Below are positions 11,001 through 16,103 of a stretch of 64,000 nt of DNA, piece after piece. Positions within the stretch are counted from its first letter, which is position 1. Every line of letters starts with the position of its first letter. Made by a program: the position numbers and the translations under genes. A model generated the notes under the pieces. That model did not search any database. It worked only from the letters and a program-made list of their open reading frames with translations, and was not told the DNA's origin. Source of the DNA: Lutibacter sp. A64. Lineage in GTDB: Bacteria; Bacteroidota; Bacteroidia; Flavobacteriales; Flavobacteriaceae. Where the stretch lies: contig NZ_CP092487.1 in the NCBI RefSeq assembly GCF_022429565.1, positions 2,126,001 through 2,190,000 on the forward strand. Direction: 5' to 3'.

Positions 11001-12376
11001 ACAATAAGAATAATGAGCTGACCAAAAAATGCAGCATTCATCATCTTTTTAGAAGCATTAGAAGCTACTTTGTCACGTTCTTTTGCTGTAAGACTCTTCT
11101 TTTTTAATATTTGGGATGTAATTAAGAATACTGTACTCTCCACAATAATTACAGCACCATCTACAATAATCCCGAAATCAATAGCTCCCAAACTCATTAA
11201 ATTTGCCCAAACATCAAATACATTCATCAATATAAATGCAAATAATAATGATAATGGAATTGTTGAGGCTACTATTAAACCACCTCGCCAATTACCTAGT
11301 AAGAAAATAAGAACAAATATTACTATTAAAGCACCTTCAACAAGATTATTTGAAACTGTAGAGGTTGTTTCTCCAATTAATTTACTTCTGTCTAACAATG
11401 ATTCAATAATAATTCCTTCAGGTAATGACTTTTCTATTTGAGCCATTCGCTCTTTTACACTGTTAATAACATTATTGGAATTAGCACCTTTAAGCATCAT
11501 CACCAATCCACCTACAACTTCGCCTTCACCATCTTGAGTTAATGCACCATAGCGAATTGCAGCACCAAATTGAACTGTCGCAATATCACCAATAGTTACT
11601 GGAATATTATTAACGTTTTTGACTGTTATTTTTTTAATGTCTTCTAAACTACGCACCAAGCCTTCTCCACGAATAAAATTTGCTTGATGGTTTTTTTCAA
11701 TGTAAGCACCACCTGTATTTTGATTGTTAGCTTCAAGTGCATTAAATACATCTGTAATAGTTAAACCAATAGCGTTTAAATCGTTTGGATCAACAGCTAC
11801 TTCGTATTGTTTAATTTTACCACCAATGGCATTTACTTCAACCACACCTTCTACCATAGCCATTTGTCGCTGTACAATCCAATCTTGCATAGAACGTAGG
11901 TCTGCAATACTATATTTGTCTTTAAACTCTGGTGCTACTTTTAATGTATACTGGTAAATCTCTCCTAATCCAGTTGAAATAGGTCCCATTGATGGTTCAC
12001 CAAAACCTGCAGGAATTTGTTCTTTAACTTCGTTTAGTTTTTCTGCTACTAATTGTCGAGGTAAATATGTTCCCATATCATCGTCGAACACAATAGTAAC
12101 AACCGATAAACCAAAACGAGAAATAGATCTAATTTCCTGTACATTTGGAAGGTTGCTCATTGCTACTTCAATTGGGTAGGTTACAATTTGTTCAATATCT
12201 TCTGTACCTAAATTTGGGGCTTGTGTAATAACCTGTACTTGGTTATTGGTAATATCTGGAACAGCATCGATGGGTACTTGGGTCATACTCCATATACCTG
12301 CTCCAATAATGGTAAGCGTAAGCAAACCAATTATAAATTTGTTATTGATTGAAAAATCAATGATTTTATTAATCAT
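8042..12376 (-). CDS. czcA: CzcA-type RND metal pump fused to a TolC-family outer-membrane channel
   Basis: A 1444-residue protein. Residues 1 to about 1035 are a complete HME-RND pump; TM4 carries AIDFGIIVDGAVIIVES with the two Asp and the Glu of the CzcA proton relay (about 402-415), so Zn/Co/Cd is the likely substrate class. After the last RND helix (TLFVLPILYHWVENK) comes a stretch that looks like a signal peptide, NKKLVTATAVLLLMFGVSEQ followed by SNAQQ (about 1042-1062). Then follow about 380 residues of TolC/CusC type with two repeated long-helix halves (PEITLMDAVKLSKRNYPLLK; QAGISIPFLSGTNKAQI). The reading frame is continuous through the junction. Such fusions occur in other Flavobacteriia. 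How an inner-membrane pump and outer-membrane barrel are handled as one chain (cleavage or bridging) is not known from the sequence. Confidence 0.92.
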   Translation of the reverse strand: MINKIIDFSINNKFIIGLLTLTIIGAGIWSMTQVPIDAVPDITNNQVQVITQAPNLGTEDIEQIVTYPIEVAMSNLPNVQEIRSISRFGLSVVTIVFDDDMGTYLPRQLVAEKLNEVKEQIPAGFGEPSMGPISTGLGEIYQYTLKVAPEFKDKYSIADLRSMQDWIVQRQMAMVEGVVEVNAIGGKIKQYEVAVDPNDLNAIGLTITDVFNALEANNQNTGGAYIEKNHQANFIRGEGLVRSLEDIKKITVKNVNNIPVTIGDIATVQFGAAIRYGALTQDGEGEVVGGLVMMLKGANSNNVINSVKERMAQIEKSLPEGIIIESLLDRSKLIGETTSTVSNNLVEGALIVIFVLIFLLGNWRGGLIVASTIPLSLLFAFILMNVFDVWANLMSLGAIDFGIIVDGAVIIVESTVFLITSQILKKKSLTAKERDKVASNASKKMMNAAFFGQLIILIVFLPILALQGIEGKMFKPMAMTFIFAMIGAMVLCLTYVPMMSALVLRAPKNNKKSYGDKFVQWVEDKYLPLLERALQKGKWIIGSAVVLFAIAVFMFTKMGGEFIPQLDEGDIAFHAILKPGSSLTETIETTTKIEQIVKAKFPEVEKIVSRIGVAEIPTDPMPMDLADVFVILKPKSEWTTTTSKDELIEMMKEAVEIVPGVNYEFTQPIEMRFNELLEGVREDIAIKLYGEDIDILSQKAEEISKIIAGTEGIGDMKAEATTGLPQMTINYNRNKLAQYGLHINTLNQTVQSAFAGGIAGVIFEGEKRFDLVVRLNSQNRKDISDVQNLYINLPSGTQIPLREIADVSYKAGPMQISRDNTNRRTYVGVNVRGRDVKSLVNEIKSKLDAQLELPSGYFIRYGGAFENLERASNRLQTVVPIALLLIFVLIYFALKSLPQTLMIYIAIPMATIGGVVALWLRDMPFSISAGVGFIVLFGVAVLNGLVMVSGLNELKEEGVTNLKDRIIEGTKRRIRPIMLTAFTDVLGFLPMAISASAGAEVQRPLATVVIGGLLTSTLLTLFVLPILYHWVENKSFKFIPNKKLVTATAVLLLMFGVSEQSNAQQINNTLPEITLMDAVKLSKRNYPLLKQKQLEITKQEQLKATAYDLGTTEVFTGGEEINGDEGVYTTIGIGQSDINIFGIGSKRKLQKQRVQLAQKAYQLSVLELELEVKKAWSKCYQMKRNYNLYMELDSIYSNFEQAVALNYEVEAISRLEYSAAKNQAFQIQNKKMQAYSDYLIALQQLNLWLVSDEIFTVSDEFDSAIDLNIEKFNIENHPLYSMSQNIVDEAAANYKVAKADNLPKFNLQGGLQKVEGTSGFYSYQAGISIPFLSGTNKAQIRSTKIDKEIAEANVQFKKQEVQSKFVQAKENYIKWKNSWEFYKNQVLPLTKEQKTGALLAYKEGEIEYTSFTQLIKEAIQSELDAQTALINYLESTFQLQYFNQ

Positions 12377-12416
12377 AGAAAAGGTGTTAATTCAGTTAAA
12401 CTTTTTGATTCAATTC

Positions 12417-12465
12417 TTCTAATAAAATTAGAATTACTCGAGTTGAAAAGAACCTTTAAAGGTTC
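12417..12465. promoter_or_regulatory. two inverted repeats in the DUF6660-to-czcA gap
   Basis: TTCTAAT-AAA-ATTAGAA (12417-12433) is followed by the perfect 16-bp palindrome GAACCTTTAAAGGTTC (12450-12465). Both lie in the 123-bp gap upstream of the pump gene. They could be an operator or transcript-processing hairpins; neither has a U-tract that would make it a clear terminator. Confidence 0.4.
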
Positions 12466-12499
12466 AAAATTGGATATAATTATCCTAGATAAAACTGAA

Positions 12500-12811
12500 T
12501 TATGCCCTTGGAGGCTGTAAAATAGAAGTAGAATAATTTGTTTCTAAACCGTTTAGGTAGAAGAAATTTTGAGTATAATAATTATTTACATCAAGTTTTG
12601 TATAAGTGAATTGAAACTGTATTACATTAATATGACAACAATGACACATACAAAAAGGGGAGCATAAATCTGAATCTTGATGTTGATGCTCGTCACCATT
12701 AGTTTGTGAAATTTCTGTTTTAACATTATCATCAATTTCACTATTATCTACACAAGGTGTAAAATTAAGTGCGAGAATATAAATTGATAATATGAATGCT
12801 ATAAATTTCAT
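12500..12811 (-). CDS. small exported His/Cys-rich protein (DUF6660-like)
   Basis: 103 residues with a signal peptide (MKFIAFILSIYILALNFTPC), an acidic/His segment (GDEHQHQDSDL), a dense Cys cluster (CSPFCMCHCCHIN) and the C-terminus ILQPPRA. This resembles the Bacteroidota DUF6660 family found next to metal-efflux genes. Its function is unknown; the C/H cluster suggests periplasmic metal binding. It is the first gene of the CzcA operon, preceded by a TAnnTTTG promoter and the palindrome at 12835-12853. Confidence 0.7.
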   Translation of the reverse strand: MKFIAFILSIYILALNFTPCVDNSEIDDNVKTEISQTNGDEHQHQDSDLCSPFCMCHCCHINVIQFQFTYTKLDVNNYYTQNFFYLNGLETNYSTSILQPPRA

Positions 12812-12816
12812 TGTAG

Positions 12817-12824
12817 CAAATATA
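12817..12824 (-). promoter_or_regulatory. -7 promoter element (TATATTTG) of the czcA operon
   Basis: The minus strand reads TATATTTG, a perfect Bacteroidota TAnnTTTG box, 5 bp upstream of the DUF6660-like start. A TTG within the adjacent palindrome (12839-12841) or a TTTG at 12850-12853 could supply the -33 element. The palindrome covers the region where sigma would bind. Confidence 0.6.
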
Positions 12825-12834
12825 TAAATTATTT

Positions 12835-12853
12835 AATGCAATGGCATTGCAAA
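12835..12853. promoter_or_regulatory. palindromic operator, copy 1 (candidate Fur-family site)
   Basis: Contains the perfect palindrome TGCAATG-G-CATTGCA (12837-12851). The first ten bases AATGCAATGG are identical to the palindrome at 6401-6419. It lies in the -33 region of the czcA operon promoter, as expected for a repressor site. Confidence 0.6.
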
Positions 12854-12930
12854 TAAGTTAACGCAATATATAAACTACTTTTTAAGGTAGTTTGATTTTG
12901 TTTGATACTACAAAATAGAAAAATGTTTTT

Positions 12931-12960
12931 TTTGATTTTAGGAAGATAATGCTATATTTG
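12931..12960 (+). promoter_or_regulatory. consensus Bacteroidota promoter of the small RNA
   Basis: TTTG (12931-12934), 18 bp, then TATATTTG (12953-12960): a full match to the TTTG / TAnnTTTG promoter pattern on the plus strand. No ORF follows; a short structured sequence and a terminator do. Confidence 0.75.
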
Positions 12961-12962
12961 AG

Positions 12963-13040
12963 TATTAGGTTTTCATAGGCCTAATCTTTTTCATAGCAAT
13001 TTTTTTTAACCCACTTCTCTTGAAGTGGGTTTTGTTTTTT
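12963..13040 (+). ncRNA. small RNA of about 75-80 nt next to the integrative element
   Basis: Begins just after a consensus promoter and ends at a strong intrinsic terminator. The 5' hairpin has stem ATTAGG/CCTAAT (12964-12969, 12980-12985) and the 10-nt loop TTTTCATAGG. A second copy of TTTTCATAG lies in the single-stranded linker (12988-12996). The terminator hairpin follows. TTTTCATAG is the complement of CTATGAAAA, a translation-start sequence; matches to the starts of three genes of the adjacent element are described in the findings. CTnDOT of Bacteroides encodes a comparable small RNA, RteR, that restrains transfer; homology is not claimed. Exact ends are inferred. Confidence 0.7.
13008..13040 (+). 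terminator. strong rho-independent terminator of the small RNA
   Basis: AACCCACTTC-TCTT-GAAGTGGGTT gives a 10-bp GC-containing stem with a 4-nt loop followed by TTTGTTTTTT. It is preceded by T-rich sequence, so it is directional for the plus strand. Confidence 0.85.
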
Positions 13041-13075
13041 CATTCCACAACAAACAACCTAATATAATTGGTGGG

Positions 13076-13100
13076 ACCCTGAACCAAGTTCAGGGTGACG
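13076..13100. repeat. REP-like palindromic repeat, copy 1
   Basis: ACCCTGAAC-CAA-GTTCAGGGT followed by GACG. The same pattern (a short hairpin followed by TGAC) appears twice more within the element. Dispersed repeats of this kind are common between genes in Bacteroidota genomes. This copy lies just downstream of the ATPase gene. Confidence 0.6.
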
Positions 13101-13109
13101 AATAAAAAG

Positions 13110-13784
13110 TTATTTTCTTTTATCAATTGAGTTTTCATCAAAGCTAATTAAATTAAACATTGTTCTCATTCTGCTTCTCACCCTGTTTCCGTAACGTTTT
13201 TCAATTTCTTGCGCGTTGAGGTTCGTGGTTATGTGGGTTAACACCTTCTGACTGCGTTCAGGATTACGCATAAATAAATCGTAACGAGAGAGCAAGATTT
13301 CACCTAATACATTGCACTCTTTTGCGTAGTGGCTACCTGTTGGTTCTACTCCTAAATCATCGAAACAATAGTTTTGAGTTTGATTGTATTTTTCAAAAAC
13401 AGCATAACCTTTTGCATTGAAATTGAAAACAATATTCCTGGAGGGAATGAGTTCGTAATTAGTTTTGTGTGGCGCTAGATGTAAAAGTAATTTCATTAGT
13501 GATGTTTTTCCACAACCTACTGGGCCAGATAGTAATAATCCTTTATTGGTGTCTATTCCCATTTGTGCACAACTATAATGATCCTGGATAAAGTAATTGC
13601 ATAGTTTGAAAAGTAGAGGTTCGTCTTCATTGTAGATTTTGAAATTTTTACCGAATAGTATGTGACCTTTGATGTTGAGGTAGGTTTTTATTTTTTCAAA
13701 ATCGTAATGGACTGTGTTGTTTCTTATTTCTCCTATTTGGAATTTTGATGTTCCTTCGATTTTTATGTGTGGTTGTGGTTTCAT
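13110..13784 (-). CDS. DnaC/IstB-like P-loop ATPase of the integrative element
   Basis: 224 residues with Walker A GPVGCGKTS (about 88-96), Walker B CFDDLG (about 138-143), a sensor segment THITTNLNAQEIEKRYGNRV and an Arg-rich box (RSRMRTMF). This is the pattern of AAA+ helicase loaders (DnaC) and of IstB-type transposition helpers. With no IstA-like transposase nearby and a DnaD-like protein directly upstream, a helicase-loading role in replication of the excised element is the better reading. It is the last gene of the HTH-DnaD-ATPase series. Confidence 0.75.
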   Translation of the reverse strand: MKPQPHIKIEGTSKFQIGEIRNNTVHYDFEKIKTYLNIKGHILFGKNFKIYNEDEPLLFKLCNYFIQDHYSCAQMGIDTNKGLLLSGPVGCGKTSLMKLLLHLAPHKTNYELIPSRNIVFNFNAKGYAVFEKYNQTQNYCFDDLGVEPTGSHYAKECNVLGEILLSRYDLFMRNPERSQKVLTHITTNLNAQEIEKRYGNRVRSRMRTMFNLISFDENSIDKRK

Positions 13785-13807
13785 AGTTTTTATTTTCCAA
13801 ATGATGA

Positions 13808-13833
13808 GATTCCTGCCTACGCAGAAATGACAG
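13808..13833. repeat. REP-like palindromic repeat, copy 2
   Basis: GATTCCTGC-CTAC-GCAGAAATGACAG: imperfect hairpin in the 53-bp gap between the DnaD-like and ATPase genes, followed by ATGAC as in the other copies. Translated on the minus strand it gives FLRRQESHH, a typical artefact of this repeat type. Confidence 0.6.
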
Positions 13834-13837
13834 AATC

Positions 13838-14509
13838 TTATAAAGGTTCGTTATAGTTTTTGTTTTGGTTGGTGTGGAGGTTGTCTTGAAAATGGTCAAG
13901 TGGTAAATCTGTGTTTTGATTTGTTTTTGATTCTTTTCGTTTTGAAATAGTAAATTCGTCTATTTTTAACATCCAACTCTCTGCTGCAGCTTGCCAATTT
14001 TCAATTGGATTGTTTCCTTTTTTCCATCCTACAGATTCGTAGTAATTGAAAAATTTTTCTGCTTCTTTTTCTGACCAATCCTTTTTTTTAAAAAAATTGA
14101 AAACCTTTTTTAGAGAGAGAGGTTTATTTATGTTTATAGTATGTTTATTAATGTTTATATTAGATACCAGCGCTTGTTCATTTATGGTAGAGTCTAAATA
14201 CAAATCTTGCTTATCACTTGTACTGAAATTAAACAACTTCACTTTACTGCCTTTAAACGGATTGTGAGAAGGACTATAAATAATGTATTTCCAATGACTT
14301 AACTCTTTAATACAACGATGATATGTTGTGTTAGAACCGATTTTAGAAAACTTCATAACTTCTTCTCGATTTATATAAAATTCATCTGGAAATCGATTGT
14401 AATTCCAAATCTGAAATAAAGCAATATATAGGCTAATATGTGTTGGATTTAAACGAGTATCTTTTGAAAATTGATGAAAGATACCGTTGAGATGTTTTAT
14501 GTAATTCAT
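13838..14509 (-). CDS. DnaD-like replication protein of the integrative element
   Basis: 223 residues. The N-terminal part looks like a winged-helix DNA-binding domain (HISLYIALFQIWNYNRFPDE ... REEVMKFSKIGSNTTYHRCI). The C-terminal part (about 140-190) has the DnaD/DnaT-like pattern FFNYYESVGWKKGNNPIENW followed by AAAESWM. Such proteins work with DnaC-type loaders in phage and plasmid replication initiation; here the loader-like ATPase follows directly. The start codon context is CCTATGAAT. The assignment rests on motif pattern only. Confidence 0.6.
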   Translation of the reverse strand: MNYIKHLNGIFHQFSKDTRLNPTHISLYIALFQIWNYNRFPDEFYINREEVMKFSKIGSNTTYHRCIKELSHWKYIIYSPSHNPFKGSKVKLFNFSTSDKQDLYLDSTINEQALVSNININKHTININKPLSLKKVFNFFKKKDWSEKEAEKFFNYYESVGWKKGNNPIENWQAAAESWMLKIDEFTISKRKESKTNQNTDLPLDHFQDNLHTNQNKNYNEPL

Positions 14510-14525
14510 AGGCTCTAAATAGTAA

Positions 14526-14550
14526 GATTCTGAACAGGTTCAGAATGACG
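14526..14550. repeat. REP-like palindromic repeat, copy 3
   Basis: GATTCTGAAC-AG-GTTCAGAATGACG, a 9-bp perfect stem, in the 47-bp gap between the HTH and DnaD-like genes. It resembles copies 1 and 2 in layout. Confidence 0.6.
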
Positions 14551-14556
14551 TTATTC

Positions 14557-14835
14557 TTAAAATTTGTTATGAATACTGTTTTCTTTCATTACGTTTTCAA
14601 TTTCTTCTGCATCGTAGAAAATGATCCCTCCAATTTTTGTGTACGGTAGTGTTCCGTTAATTCTTAAAGTTTGAAGTGTTCCCGGACTTACTTTCAATAT
14701 TTTCATTAATTCTGCTGATTTTAAATATTTTTTTTGAGGTGCAGCAGTTGTTTTTTGAAGTAAACTTTTAATGTCATCTAATAGTTCAATTTTAAACTCT
14801 CTTAAATCATCAGTTGTTATAATTTGTGTTGGCAT
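14557..14835 (-). CDS. excisionase-like helix-turn-helix protein
   Basis: 92 residues with a MerR/HTH_17-type domain in the second half: KSAELMKILKVSPGTLQTLR followed by INGTLPYTKIGGIIFYDAEEI. This form is common for excisionase/regulator genes in Bacteroidota mobile elements. It lies upstream of the replication-like genes and downstream of a long control region. A 13-bp sequence found 37 bp upstream of its start recurs inverted 36 bp upstream of the integrase start, so this protein or a partner may control both. Confidence 0.75.
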   Translation of the reverse strand: MPTQIITTDDLREFKIELLDDIKSLLQKTTAAPQKKYLKSAELMKILKVSPGTLQTLRINGTLPYTKIGGIIFYDAEEIENVMKENSIHNKF

Positions 14836-14918
14836 TGATTAAGTATTTTTTAAATTAATAATTGTTTATAGCGATTTGACTTTCGTGCTACAAAGCTTAA
14901 AAGTTTTATTGAGAATCT

Positions 14919-14944
14919 TTAGGTAGTCATTAGGTAGTACCTAA
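14919..14944. promoter_or_regulatory. TTAGGTAGT box pair 1 with palindrome
   Basis: Two copies of TTAGGTAGT 11 bp apart (14919-14927, 14930-14938); the second forms the palindrome TTAGGTA-G-TACCTAA. One helical turn between copies suggests that a protein binds one face of the DNA. Confidence 0.5.
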
Positions 14945-15070
14945 AAAATTTAACATTTTAAAAATTTTAACTTACTGAATGACAAGAGTTTAAAAACTTT
15001 GCATTTTAAAAAAAGTTAGAATTTATAATCACACTGGATTCAATTTCAATAAAAAGGTATGTTTATAAAT

Positions 15071-15110
15071 AAAAAGAGATGATTTTTTAATAAAAAATCA
15101 TCTCTTTTTT
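15071..15110. terminator. bidirectional A/T hairpin terminator behind the rteC-like gene
   Basis: AAAAAGAGATGATTTTTT and its exact complement flank a 4-nt loop, with T-runs on both strands. It lies 92 bp downstream of the rteC-like stop and would end the int-rteC transcript. Confidence 0.75.
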
Positions 15111-15116
15111 TCAATT

Positions 15117-15136
15117 TTAGGTAGTCGTTAGGTAGT
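15117..15136. promoter_or_regulatory. TTAGGTAGT box pair 2
   Basis: Two copies of TTAGGTAGT with the same 11-bp spacing as pair 1, separated by CG. It lies between the terminator and the end of the rteC-like gene. Confidence 0.5.
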
Positions 15137-15201
15137 CCTATTTATTATAGAACATATAAAAACCATAACCAACACTAAAACAGTAATTTAACAACAATAC
15201 T

Positions 15202-16047
15202 TTAATTAGATTCAATTCTATTAATGAGTCCAATTTTTAAAGAATCTATAAATTTTGTTTGATCTTTCTCTCTAGCTTTAATTTGCTCAAAAACTTTATA
15301 AATATTACCTAATTCAATTTCAAAAAGTAGTTCAATTACATTTTTAATTTTTTTTAGTTCTGCTCTTCCATTTCTTAAAACACCTGACTCTTTTAAAGCG
15401 AAAATTAATTCAACTAAATCCGTTTTAGTTCCTGTCCAATTTAGATCTCTTAAAATGGCTGGTTTAACCTCTTCGATAACTACATCATTTGATTTCTTGT
15501 TTTTAAGTATTTTCAACTCGTTAGAAAAAAATGCAATTAATAAATCGTGTGCAATAATTTTTGATACAAGGTAATCGTGACTGGTTGTAAATTCCGGATC
15601 TTTAAAGTGATGCGAGCTATCGATAAATAAATCTAATTGTTCGATATCTCTTAAAAAATAAAGGTGGTCTAGTTTATCTTCTTTTAACCTATAATACTTT
15701 ACAAATTCCAACTGTTTCCATTTTCTCCTATCTAACCTATCAAGTTCATTGCTAATGTACTTCTGTTGTTTTGAGTTACCAGAAATTGGTTTTTCAAGTA
15801 AATAATTATGTAACCATTTAAAGTACTGGAGTCTCCCTTCTACATACGGTTTTTGATATTTAAAAAATGTTATTTCTTCTTTTTTTGAAGGGAATTTTTT
15901 AGTCCTTACAAGTGTGCTAAATTCATTTAGACACGTTCTTGAAAGTACAATACCTTGTTTTAAAATTGTTAGATCTTTTAAATTAGATTTTTCAATTAAT
16001 ACAATAGATTTTTTATACCGATTAAAGGCAATAGTAGTTTTTTTCAT
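15202..16047 (-). CDS. RteC-family regulator
   Basis: 281 residues. The family pattern is clear: EEITFFKYQKPYVEGRLQYF at about 58-77, and in the C-terminal half LNWTGTKTDLVELIFALKES, GRAELKKIKNVIELLFEIELG and KFIDSLKIGLINRI. RteC proteins are regulators first described in Bacteroides conjugative transposons, where RteC activates the excision operon. The gene follows the integrase by 56 bp on the same strand. An 11-bp inverted repeat in the gap reaches its start codon and may limit translation. Confidence 0.85.
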   Translation of the reverse strand: MKKTTIAFNRYKKSIVLIEKSNLKDLTILKQGIVLSRTCLNEFSTLVRTKKFPSKKEEITFFKYQKPYVEGRLQYFKWLHNYLLEKPISGNSKQQKYISNELDRLDRRKWKQLEFVKYYRLKEDKLDHLYFLRDIEQLDLFIDSSHHFKDPEFTTSHDYLVSKIIAHDLLIAFFSNELKILKNKKSNDVVIEEVKPAILRDLNWTGTKTDLVELIFALKESGVLRNGRAELKKIKNVIELLFEIELGNIYKVFEQIKAREKDQTKFIDSLKIGLINRIESN

Positions 16048-16097
16048 ATAGGTTTTTCAATTTTTTTAAGCATTTAAAAATAAAAAAAAAACCTATA
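16047..16097 (-). promoter_or_regulatory. inverted repeat spanning the int-rteC gap
   Basis: TATAGGTTTTT (16047-16057) and AAAAACCTATA (16087-16097) form an 11-bp perfect stem with a 29-nt loop. On the minus-strand mRNA the distal arm overlaps the first base of the rteC-like start codon, so the hairpin could mask initiation. Confidence 0.5.
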
Positions 16098-16103
16098 AAT
16101 TAG

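Larger units (their letters stand above)
12812..13109. other. intergenic region between metal island and integrative element
   Basis: Nearly 300 bp without a protein gene. It contains the minus-strand czcA operon promoter and operator, a short inverted repeat AAACTAC/GTAGTTT (12872-12893), a plus-strand small RNA gene with its own promoter and terminator, and a REP-like hairpin (13076-13100). Confidence 0.7.
14836..15201. other. non-coding control region of the element (366 bp)
   Basis: No credible ORF. It contains the 13-bp site GATTTGACTTTCG (14873-14885), two pairs of TTAGGTAGT boxes (14919-14938 and 15117-15136), the palindrome TTAGGTA-G-TACCTAA (14930-14944) and a long A/T hairpin terminator (15071-15110). 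The arrangement looks like a control or replication/excision region between two transcription units. Confidence 0.6.

Noticed and set aside
12812-13109. Left att site as a copy of the tRNA-Ser 3' end
   Set aside because: No stretch matching the tRNA end or the TTTGTTGAC boxes was found here by eye.
13110-13784. IS21 helper IstB
   Set aside because: No IstA transposase or IS ends are present; the neighbouring DnaD-like gene favours a replication helper.
13696-13899. Minus-strand ORF with FLRRQESHH across the DnaD-ATPase gap
   Set aside because: It runs through the REP-like repeat and overlaps both real genes; this peptide is the usual false translation of such repeats.
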